Shown here piece after piece: positions 31,846-43,800 of a DNA stretch of 64,000 nucleotides; the first letter of the stretch is position 1, and every line of letters begins with the position of its first letter. Below the pieces are notes generated by a model. It was not told the DNA's origin, ran no database searches, and saw nothing but the letters and a program-made list of their open reading frames with translations. The stretch lies in contig NC_088207.1 of NCBI RefSeq assembly GCF_037126465.1, forward strand, positions 45,690,143 through 45,754,142, in the 5' to 3' direction. A program made the position numbers and the translations under genes. The stretch comes from Ornithodoros turicata (Eukaryota > Arthropoda > Arachnida > Ixodida > Argasidae).

Positions 31846-34800
31846 ATGGATCTGGCTGTGCTCTGCGTATTATGTTCGCTACTCGGTGAGTGAACACCAC
31901 TTTGTGGATGGGGCATCTCAGTGAATTGTTCTCTGTAAGCGAGCATCGACAACTTTTCGCACTTTTGACCACCACAGTGGGTAAGTTTTTTGCTTTGGTG
32001 CATGGGGCGGTATGCTTGCAACCTTGAGGATACTCTGAGGATATTGTTCGTAATTTGGGGTGTGTATAGCTCCGACAGCTGTGGGGTAGGGTCTCGCGCA
32101 TAAATATGTGGCAATATAGTTTTCACATTCACCTTTTGTGTGGTGGACCACGGAGCCTCCGGTACCTTCCGAAAAAAACAGCCCGATCTACAGCGGCTGC
32201 ATTCAGGATCCTTTTTTTATTTTCTGCTCTCCAGCCTCGTGATGAGTGATATGTCAAGGCTGGTCGCTTGTAGCAAGACATCCATACAGACAAGACACCT
32301 CATGTGTGGATATGTGGATGACGTGCGAAATGGGAGCACCAAGGTATCCAGCATACAACAAATCGGCGGAAGTCTAGTGCCTTAGGTCTAGTCTGTCCAT
32401 GCGCCTACAACGCGTCCACTCGTACAGTTCTGAAGTCATCAGAGATCAGCTGTATTCTGTTATCCTAGCCCCATTCATATTTTTGACGTGGGACATGTAT
32501 GCTTGTGTCGTTTGTCCTCTGGTCTCGATCTATTAATCCGTGATTTCGCGGGGGCTTGCTTTTTTCTGTTTTCCTTTCTTTTTTTTCTTTCTTTTTTTTT
32601 GTAGTCATGCCCAGCCCCACACATTTTGGAGTAGTCAGACCGGACCCCGTGGGTACTACTAACATCTCCATGTGTTCCATTCTAAGCTAGTCTGGTCTGT
32701 GTAACCCACGACTATTATTTCCTTACTTGCTTTGACCTGCCGAAGTTCTAATGAATTTACGAACGGTTCCCGAATTAATATTCCACAGCTAAACATATCG
32801 CAAGGCAATTAGCATGACCAAAGACCGTCAACTCGTTCGACAGCGTCACCAAGTAAAAGCTAACTGCTTAGTGCAATTTCTGTATGTCTTGTTTAAAATT
32901 GTACCGCTCATTGTACACCAGTCGCATTCGTGTCAAATGTGCTCGCAAACATTTACGGTACTGTCTCTTAGAAAAATGTTCCATTTCCATAAGATTTGAA
33001 CGCACGCTGAAAAGAGAGCTGCCATCATAATCAGGAAGCAGCGCCGTTTCCGTGAGACAACACGAACAAAGTGAGCAAAGAAAAGAAAATCCTCCGATTT
33101 TTTTCCGACAAGCGCGACGGCCCAGCGCTTTTCTGTACTTCCCGTCTAAAGAAGAACAACCGAAGAGTTTAGCTGTGTGGAGAATGTTCGTACAAGGATA
33201 CGAAGCAAAATTTTAGGGATTTGCGTCTTGTTTCGACTGTCTCTCAAGTTCTGAAAAACACCGTGAATCTAAACATGGAAATTTCTCTATTTGCTATTTG
33301 TTTAAATACAGTTGCGTTTGTCACGAGGGAAATACTTACTCCAAAAGCAATAACATGTCATCTGAGAGACAGAAACAGTTCCTGACACAACTTATACTCC
33401 GCGCACTCTTAAAAATGAACTTCACCGCATAGCACCCTCCTAGCCAACCATAGTCTCGAATGATATCGTTATCTGCCCTGATTTGTTGAAAACGGGAGGC
33501 GTACGCCCTTTTTGTGAACTTATGCGGCTCATAATTGTCACAAAAAAAGGCGCACGCCTCCCGTTTTCAACAAATCAGGCCAGATAACGATATCATTCGA
33601 GACTATGGTTGGCTAGGAGCGTGCTATGCGGTGAAGTTCATTTCTAAGAGTGCGAGACAACGTGAGAGCTGCAGTCACAGATGTATATCTCTGCCAGTGG
33701 ATAATGTAGTGCGTACACTGAGAGTGGCGCATACTATAGAAGAAGCGGGACGCCAGGAAGACAGGGAAGTCGTTTCACATGTTTTGTTAACGGGAATATC
33801 TTATTACGTTTTTGTCCCGAAGTATACACTCATAGAAGTGAACTTCACCGCATAGCACGCTCCTAGCCAACCAGCGTCCCGAATGACAACGTTCTCTCTC
33901 TTGATTTGATGAAAACGGGGGAGGGGGCGTACGCCATTCTTGTGGCAATTATGAACTGCATAATGCCACAAAAATGGCGTACGCCCCCCCCCCCCCATTT
34001 TCAGGAAATCAGCGGAAAGAACGATGTCACTCGGGATGATGGCTGGCGTGGGGCGTGCTATGTGGTGAAGTTCACTTTTAAGAGGCCCTCTTCTGTGTGG
34101 CCGACAACGGCGAGCCGATTAAGACATTACCCCCTCCCCTCCTCATTTTTAAGAGTGGATATAAATATATATAAAACGTCTCGCCAATCTCTTTTCAAGA
34201 GTTTAAGCCACACAATGTATCCTACCTCTGTCTGTTCTCATTATAAGCATAGCAACGCTGGTTCACTGGATGGTGTTTCCAAACTTCACTTCTCTCTGAC
34301 CGCAACCCTAAGTACTCTGCGCAAGTACTCTGACCGCAAATCATCTCTCGCTTTCCTGATTGCAACTGAATCACCGAAACGTGGTAAAGCAATAGACCTA
34401 TCAGGTGATGTAACATCACTTTAGACAGGGAGAACGCCAGCTCGTACTATACGTTCCGTCGCCTGCCCCCTTAACCGGGCCCCTGCAATGAAGGCCACCA
34501 ACGCATTGTGAGATCTATTGTATAGGCAAGACCTACTAAGCGAAGCCTTGGTGCGAGACACCATTTCACTGTAACACTTCATTTCGTTTTCTTTTGCTTC
34601 GACACTTTTCCGAATAGCCTACGCAAATTGACGTGCGACACCGCAGGACACTCAAGTCGCGCTGCAATTTTCTTTTATTGCATGTGAGCTTGAAGTATGC
34701 GTATTCAAAACGGGATTACGTTCCAGTTGTTTACCGAGCAGTTCTCAGATTGTGAAACTTCTGAGCGAAAAAAAAAGAAAAAAGCAGACGCATTGTCATG

Positions 34801-37800
34801 CTTGCGCTTGTGCAGTAGCAGTTCTGTTTTACTTTCTGTATGTGTGTAATACTGAATGCACGCGGGCATCATCGCCAGCACATGAATAAAACACTGTCCA
34901 GCAGGTCTTGTCTGGACTGCGTTAGTCGCTGAGACGTCCAACCTTTAATTTAGTTTTCTCAGGCTTTATCGAGCCAGTGGCCTATCTTCAACTGAATACT
35001 CTCGTAAAATAAATCATAATGACCATCATGTCGATCGTGTATGTACAGTGTTTCCAGACACTGGCCTTATGTTTGTACTACGTAAGAAAAGGAAAAGGAA
35101 AACTTAAATATCGACGAATGAGAGTTTCAATTGTAGTGAAGGTGAAACTTCCGTTCCAATTTCTCCCGCTGGAGCTTCAAAGCTGACAACCTAGGCGAAG
35201 CTCTCCTTTAGAGATAGCAGAACCATGACAAGATAAAAAAGGAAGGTCGATGAAAAATTTCACTACATTTATTTAACCCGAGTCGCCTCGGTCGCCGATG
35301 TGCTGTATTCACAGGGTAGAGCACGGAATCAATGACTTCCTGTAGGCCGCAGCTTACTACCTCGAGACAGGTGGCAATGTCTGCCTATTGTCCACCAGAA
35401 TGGTCGTGGTGACATTTGCTCCACGATAGCTTGCGGCTGAAAGCGTGCCTTTGACACACACACATACACACACATTTCTTCATACCAAAATGCCACTGAA
35501 GTTACTGAAAAAAAAAAAATCCTTGCACATTTGCAAAACAGCAGCAGGAAGATATACTATACTGTTTTCCTTGCATACTCAGTCTCGGTTGTCACCCGAC
35601 GTTCCAAAATATCTCATTCCTGCAAAACCAGTAGGGTATCTCGCCATTCTCTCTTGGCGGACAATAACAATGAGACGAGACCGACCATTTTCCTCCGACA
35701 ATCCATTGCGCATGCGCAGCGAACCGAAACGCAAACGTGACGTAATGGTAGGCTCTGTTTATCCAGAGACCGTCGCAGCGAAGAATGGTCACGTTCTCGC
35801 TTTCCCTTCCCGCATGACAAAATACCCATCTCCACCTACACATCCCTTCACTGCAGCACCCTGGGCCACGTCTTTGTTTGTTCAGGATCGGGCTCTGATG
35901 CAACGTTTCAATTGAGGATTTCACAGAAATTTCTCTCTCAGGTTCTTTCCCCCGTCGGGCCCTGCCTTGCAGCATCTTTTGCATGTAGGTCCACCGATTC
36001 TTGCTGGACGGCGCCCGCTTTGTAGCATTTTGATATGGCGGCCATGCTCTAATTATCCTATCGTTCTTTTGCACTAAAAAACAAACAAAAGAAAACACGT
36101 CTTGTCAGCGTATAATAACACAGAGATGCCCCTACGCCCGTCATTCTTGTAACTATACCATCAAGCGGTCGCTTCTTGCAAGGTCAAAATCTCGTCCTTG
36201 TCACACGTCATAGGCAACGTCATTTTGAAGTCGTGTGACTTGGTCTGCCTTATATCCTGTTTAACGTTTGGCGACGTATTCCCATCAGCGTAAAACCAAA
36301 GGATGATTGTACTTTGACAGTGTAAATGGTACGGTGCTCCTTACGCGATATGGTTGCTTATTCTTCCGAAGTATGAGTACATCGCATCGGCTCAGTGAGT
36401 CTTGGAGCCAGTGCTGGGACCACATCTTTGGGAGTGGTCAGTATATAGTATGAGTCCTGATTTGCAAATATAGAGTGAACCCTCGTTATTATGACCATGG
36501 TCGTTCCCGAAAATTTTGGTCATAATGCGGAATTGTCATATTAACGGGGGATATTTGCAGAGGTTTCACTGCATTGTTCCCCAGGAGTATGGTCGTAAAT
36601 CGCGTATGTCAGATTATCGGGGGTCATATTAACGAGGGTTCACTGTACGACTATTCTGCGAGGATATCGGGTTACCGGAGTCGAAAGAAGTTACAGAACG
36701 ACGTATAAGAACATCGATCGCGTTGCTCGTTGACGCTTACATATGTGACCAAGACCTGTCCTTGCGTTCCTGGCATTTCAATTCACCCTAATGGCCACCC
36801 GCAGTCACAAATCCATTTTCAAGCGCACGCCAGAAAAGTTCGTCCCTAAACTGACGGGTTGTTCCTGTTGAAACAAAATATATGCAGACCCGAACTGTGG
36901 CAATGAAACGATGAGTCCATGTAGTGGAATGTTAACTGGCGCCCCATCACTTCGCTGTACATTTAGCTAGGGTTTCACGGTAATCTCATTTTCTATCACG
37001 CTATCGGCCTTCATACACCTATAATGAGTTTGCAATGGCCGCCACAATCTCCATACAATAGAAAAGCATTCCGTACGTGTTGTTTCTATTTACGTCTTCC
37101 TTTTTTTTTTCTTTTTTTGCGAGTGGCGTACGGCATACAACAACTGAAGTAAAGCTGTATGTCATGCAACACAAAACACTTCTGGACTATGTTTATCTTT
37201 CTTTTAGCGTTTCTTATCATCGTGTGGTTTCCTGCATTGACAATTGTGCTTCTCCGTGAAATGGACTGTCTAAGGTTAACGAGTCCCGTGCTGGAACGGG
37301 CGAGGCGTAAAACGTCTCCCTTTAATGTTAGAGGTGGGTGATGGAAGGAGTGAAAATAGTGTCAACTGTCTGTTTTGTTGCTGCGTTCTGCGGACATATC
37401 TATTACTCGCTGTCAAAGGTTATCCGTACACTATAGGAGAGGCCCGCGACACATATTATACACGATTTCCTTTTTTCTTTTTCTTATTTATTGCCCATTT
37501 CGGTTAAAATGTCTTAGTTCTTAGCGCCCCGGAGATTGAATACGATTGAAAGAAACTAAAGGAGCCGGTTGGTACATATTCATTCGGAGGCGACAACGGT
37601 TTAGACAAAGACTAACAGGCACAGAGACACGCCGCAAGCACGTCGACATACCCGACGTGTCTCTGTGCGTGTAAGTCTGTGTCTAAACCGTTCTCGCCCC
37701 CAAATGACGGTTGTAATGTACGCCCAATGTGCATGTGGGCATGTGATATTAATGTCAAGGCCACGAAAAATGTGCTGACTGCTGCTCCGACAGCACTCTC

Positions 37801-40800
37801 GCTGAAAAACTCATTAGTACCACACTAAGCAGCACTGGTCACACCTAACGCTGCTCTTGTGCGAACCTGTTCCAACGTCTTACCGCAGGTTAATACACTT
37901 TTATAACTTTGAACCCTTTTACATTTTAATATACTTTTAACGACAAGCAGACTTTCTTGTCCTACATACATGGGAAGTGTTTCGCGCCAATGTTAAACAC
38001 TTCTACGACTGGGTATGCGACACGTTCTGTAACGGATATCCTCGTTGGCATATGATATATTATACTAATAAGGAATGCAGCTCCGGCTCGCGCAACAAGA
38101 CACCGTTTCAGTGTATTGTTTGTGTGTATATGATTAGCAGTAATCATATAATATTGTGGACACATCCGGAAAAACGTTTTTCTACTGTACATGAAAACAC
38201 TAGTATAGAAGACATCATTTCATTTCATTTCATTTTCGTGGGAAATGAGTGCCAGGTAAAAGGGGAATAGGATGCCTGGAATTAGGACTACATCCGCCAC
38301 ACATTTGAATACAGCCTCACGTGAGCACTGCGACTGCCTGTTGCTACAGACGTTTCTTCCTTGAGCTTCTTTGTTCTCACGCAGGTGGCAATGACCCAAA
38401 GAACAAGGAAACAAAATTGTCACTATATACTCGGGTAGCATGCGTCGCTCGTGATCGACTTGTTTCATGTGCGATATTCTGTATCCCCGAGAGAAAGCCG
38501 AGAAGTGGTTGCCATGCTTCAAGGCCTAAAAATGAGTGTGCAAGGCACCAATACAAACGTCTTTCTAAACTGTGATCATTAGAATATTCTACCAGCTTCT
38601 AGCAATATCTTGTCGTTATTCCGCCTCGAATCAGCCCAATCTACCCTTTTAGCTTTCCAATGAATGGAAGACACAGTTATATAATTCACTTTTGTCTGGT
38701 GCGTCCCGATAGCCTACTATTTTCGATCTCCGAAACTGAACTCAGCCGAACAGAACAACCACATACTGATGGTGACGGTGGTGATTGTTTTTCTTCGCAA
38801 CTCAACTCAACTCAACAGATGGTGAATATCTGTTGTGCAGTGAGTGCAAGCAATCAGACGGAGTCAATAGAAGAGTACAGCATCAGATGTCTCCGTCTTT
38901 TCGGAGTGCATCGAGCTAATTGTGAATAGCGGGTCAAAGCCGCACGAAACCCGTAAATTCCAATGCCATTTGGTGCTGTCAGTGACATTGGGTTTCATCC
39001 GAAGAGACCACTTTAGAAAAGGCAAAGAAAGCCAAGCACGTGCCAACGTGTTTGCTTAGGGTCGCTAACGACATGCCTATATGGTCGACTGCGTGCCCTA
39101 ATTAGCATTTGTTTCCCGGTATGGCGAACAAGGACATCCCACAGTACTTGGTCTGCAACGTCACAACTACCGTGTGATGAATTAGCCATTAGTTGACACT
39201 GAAGACCTTAACTGTAGCTTTATTTCGTTTCAGTGTCGTCGTTATTTCTTATAACGCATTTGTGAGTAACTGCAGCAGTGAGTAGAGTTAAGGTTCATTT
39301 GCCACATTAGGCAACAGGGCGCATAGAGAGTTGTTCCTTTTTAGACATGTTTAGGTGACGTTATTCTATAAACTGTTCTCCAATGGCAAACCATTTTAAA
39401 ATTCAGCTTCCTTTGGATGTAGTGTGCACATAAAAAGTGCTATAGGGAATTTATCGTGTGTTTCTCCGACGTGAAATTCTTCGAATCACATCTTCGAGGA
39501 CCCGATAACTGCTGATAATTACCTGAGAGCATCGACGTGAAGGCGATGTTGTGGACCACAAATCCCAGCCGCCACTGCTATACGTTCAGGCCCTAATTAC
39601 GTGCTCCTTTCTTTTCTCCTGTGGCAATAAAACTTGAAAGTGCTTCAACTCCGCGTTCTTAGAAGCTAAGCACATTATCCCATAAGATTATACAGATATG
39701 CAGTTCCGTGGGGGAACCCATACGGGTATTGTATCGCATTAAACTTACTTTTGCAACGGTCTTGACAGTACCGTGTATTTGCCCGGGTTAAGATCAAAGT
39801 AGAAAGAACTGGACTCCATTTATTTTTTATTCATTTATTACAATAGCTCAAGAGCCCTATTGTGATATTGATGCGACTTACATCGGTCTTGCTTTGTTTT
39901 GTTTTATGCAGTTCAGCTTTTGAAGTTGTAACAGTCGCATAGTCACTTGATTTCGCAATACTATTCCTAACAGAATGCATTCAACGCAATTCCCATTGCT
40001 ACTGACGCTATATTTTTTTTTTTAATTCCGTGTTAGCGCTGCGAAGCAACTGTGGCTATGACCGGCGCTATAGAAAGCTTTGATGGATCTGTGCGCTTGA
40101 ATTCGCAAGAAAAAAAATTCGCACTGAGGAACCAATGAGCGCAAAAGGTTAAAAACATTTCGACTGGCGATGTTCACGCTGAGTGTATACGAACAATCCC
40201 TCACGAAATCCCTCACGGTGTTCGTCCTTCATGGGTGAATCATAGTCTTGCGTGTAAGCCGATCATTTCTTTTGACTTCTGTTCAGTGGTACGTTCAAAA
40301 GCGCATCGCTCCAAATATCTTTCGTGGCTCTTTCCAGTTGGGCTACATGTCTCGGGCCACTGCTCGAAGGTCGCTTCTCGCTACTGCTGCGCTCTGGTTA
40401 ACCTTGTAGACCAGGTGCGCACACGCAGAGAAATCGCCCGTAACGATAGTCATGATGACTCGTGTCCCGAAACTGATAAAAATATATTTTAGACAAAAAA
40501 AAAGGAAAAAGAAAAAACCGGACACAAAGGAATGGGAGCTCAACTGCTTCGAACTACTGAGCTCACCTTGACGTGTTGACAATGACTCATTTCCTTGTGG
40601 AAGTGTCTAAATGCGAGGTCTCCTAGTTCTATATTATGCCGTTCCTTTCTTTCTTTTATATATATTTTTAGTTTCGCTCTATTTCTAATTCTGTTTGCTT
40701 CAGTGAACTCTCCCTTCCAAATGATTTTCATGGTTTAGGTTTATAAGACAACAACGCTTTTCTGCGTTGTGGACGTACTGCTTGCGACATGCTATCGACC

Positions 40801-43800
40801 CTTATCCCGCGTCGTTCATCGCCTCATCATCAGGACACATCTCATCCTGCCCATTGCGCCTTAGGGTAGTGGGCCGCACCTCATGTGGCGAATTTCCCTA
40901 TTCGTCATCATTAATTTATCTGTTGTTGTTGTTGTTGTTATTGTTGCGACATGCTTGTCTGAAATCGACAGCTCGCGGTTCATCCAATCTGAAAAGTCTC
41001 CATACGTTGCATGATTGTCTCTTCTGACTAAGAAAACCGTACGGCATATCCCCCTGCCCACCCTCAAACACAATAATGGCACTACTTGTTCAGGGGCGGC
41101 AAACGCAACATGGGATGCTGCACCTTTGAATAAAGATTTCAGACAAGTGTGTCGCAAGCAGTACTTTCGTGTCGCTATGTGCCCTTCTAGCGCGCTTGTT
41201 CTGGCGTGAGTACGTTCTTGATGGAAAGCGCACTTGAGTGACAAAGGTCATAAAGCGTTATTTTTAAAAATGTCCGCATGGCAAAAAAACACAAAGAGTG
41301 GCAGCTGCTACAAAGTGCTGCGTGCTTCGAATTTCAAAATAAAAACTGTACAGTAGAATGCCTCGGACGTGCTGTCACACGGGTTCTTCGTGGCCTGCTG
41401 GTCTGCGCGCATTGTATTGACGGACCCAAGTTCTAACTAACGAAGAATCCTCAATGAATGTCGCACCATGTCCGAGATGACAAGCGACAGAGCAAACACA
41501 ATACAAAAGCTTACAAATAACCAACTTTTTTCAGGCTTTATTTTTTCACCCACAAACGCGTTTTGGAGTAGCCAGTTCTGACTGGGTCAGGACTAACCTC
41601 CCCATATTTTTCTTTCTTTTTCCAATTCAATCCAATCCAATCCAATCCAACCAACAATGAGACGGAGCTCGCAGGACCTCGCCACGGGAAAAACTTGCAC
41701 CTTGTGGTACTCCATAAATGTAAAAGGCTGAGTCTGAGCACACAGAGGAACGGCACGAACACACTGTGTTTGTGGTCCCTCTGTGTTGCCCAGACTCAGG
41801 TGTTACGATTATGGAGTTCATTCACCGGCTACCCTGCACCTACGCTATTTTGTCAGTACCTTCTGGTACCGTTGTTTGTGATTCCAGATGTCGCCAGCTT
41901 CCTCACGCCGCTGGTGACAGTTCGGCTGCGTGCTGGAGATGTTATCTTGCAACTGTGATGACGCACGTACTACTTCCGTACTACACGGACGATTACGTGC
42001 AACGTGGTTGGGCGTGTTTTCGATTGGTGCACTCTTAAAAATGAACTTCACCACATTGCACTCTCCTAGCCAACCATGATCCCGAATGACAACGTTCTCG
42101 CCCCTGATTTGTTGAAAACGGGAGGAGGAGCCTATTTTGTGCCGTGCATAATGGCACAAAATAGGCTCCTCCTCCCGTTTTAGCGCTACGCGTGTTTCGC
42201 ACCGTCGCTAACAAAAATGAATCACGCGTCCCTTCTGAACGCTGTGGCGGAAGAAAGCCAAAGGTACAACGGTGAGTACCTGCGAAAAGGTACCGCTCAC
42301 GTGCAAAACATTCATACTCATGAACCCATCAGACCGCAAATAATCTCGAAAGCCACGGTTCGTCGATCGAAGCATTTCCTTGTAATTCGTGACTGATTCT
42401 CCCAATGGACGCCCATGCGGAACTCAAAGGACTGATATGCTAGCATGAATTATAACTTGCTGAAATCACAGAGCTTCCAAACGTTGGATCGCCATCGGCA
42501 GGAGCATTAGCAAGTATACCTCGTTCTCACGTGCCTATGTATTACTAAGTAACGTGGGCAAGCGCTTCGCAGTTCAGCATGCACGTTGCTCTACGTTGCT
42601 CCAGACCTTAGCTCACCAGACCGTCGGCTTCCTTTCAGTGCTCGTTCATGCAGTGTTATCGTACCCCCTTATAACAGTCAAACACAAAAGTGCTCGCTCG
42701 GTTTAACCGTACTGTGAATGGCAGTTCGGTTGCGAATGACACAGAGTACTTCCTCTTAAAGAAAGAAGTAACAAGTTCACCGACCAAAAAAAAATTAACT
42801 GTCTAGCGTATGACGAATAGCAGTGTTGTTTCATTCTTAATCATTCTTAACAAAGAACTAACAAGCAAGCCAACTGGTGTACAGATTGCGAATACATTTA
42901 CATACCTTTACATACAAACACACACAACCAACTCAAAATTGAGTTGGTTCTGTGTGTTTGTCCCTTGTGCTCACCAAACTCAGGGAAAAGTGTTCGCAAT
43001 CATTCCTCTTGTTTGTTGTCTGTCGCCTATAAGGTGTCGTTTGCCTTACAAAGACTGCTAACGTTTTCAGCATACATTTTAAGAATCGGCGTTCGTGTGG
43101 ACTCAACCCAATCGCCAATCCGTTACGAAGGATTACGTTTCGTTTTTCCTCGTGTTAACGAAGACCTCGTTCGACTTGACGACAGAAGACATCAGCCTTG
43201 AGGCATCTTGACGATATCGAAAACATCGCTTACCTTACGCGATATCATCGATAATGCACCTGCCTGACCAATACTACCCACCCAAAACGCGTTTGTACCA
43301 AAGAAGCTGTACGTTATATTTTCCAGGAAGCCATTACGTAATGGCGTGCTGCGTACTTTCCTCCTAGAGGGGGCGTTCGAGATACAGCTTCCTCTTGTTT
43401 CGAAGGCAGGAAATAAAAAGTTCCGAAGGCAAAGAACGAAGGAAAGCAAGCCATGCAGGGCAGTCCGGAATAGCCCGCGATGATCGGTGAACCCCCACGA
43501 TAAGACTGTCAAGATGCAATACGCCTCGGTGCCTTTTTCGGTTAAGCTCATGACAGCAGTACAGTGATCGTTCATGCAGGTGAAATGAACCTGGCGAGAC
43601 GGTGAAACAAAAAGCGCGCAGAAACTGAAGAAACGCGACGGCCTGGAACGGTCAAGGTACTTGAAGGGTGCGTCGGGACCTAAGTATAGACCACAGGGTG
43701 AGGTAACAGTAGCAGCATAGGTGTTTTGGCCGAGCGTTTAATAACGGTATACAGCATAAAGGTGAAAACTTGGTTGGCTTCATTTTAAAATGAGGTATAT

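Noticed and set aside
35592..36098. 168-codon minus-strand frame
   Set aside because: No recognisable domain and no splice context; it lies inside a long intron of a plus-strand gene. Treated as chance.
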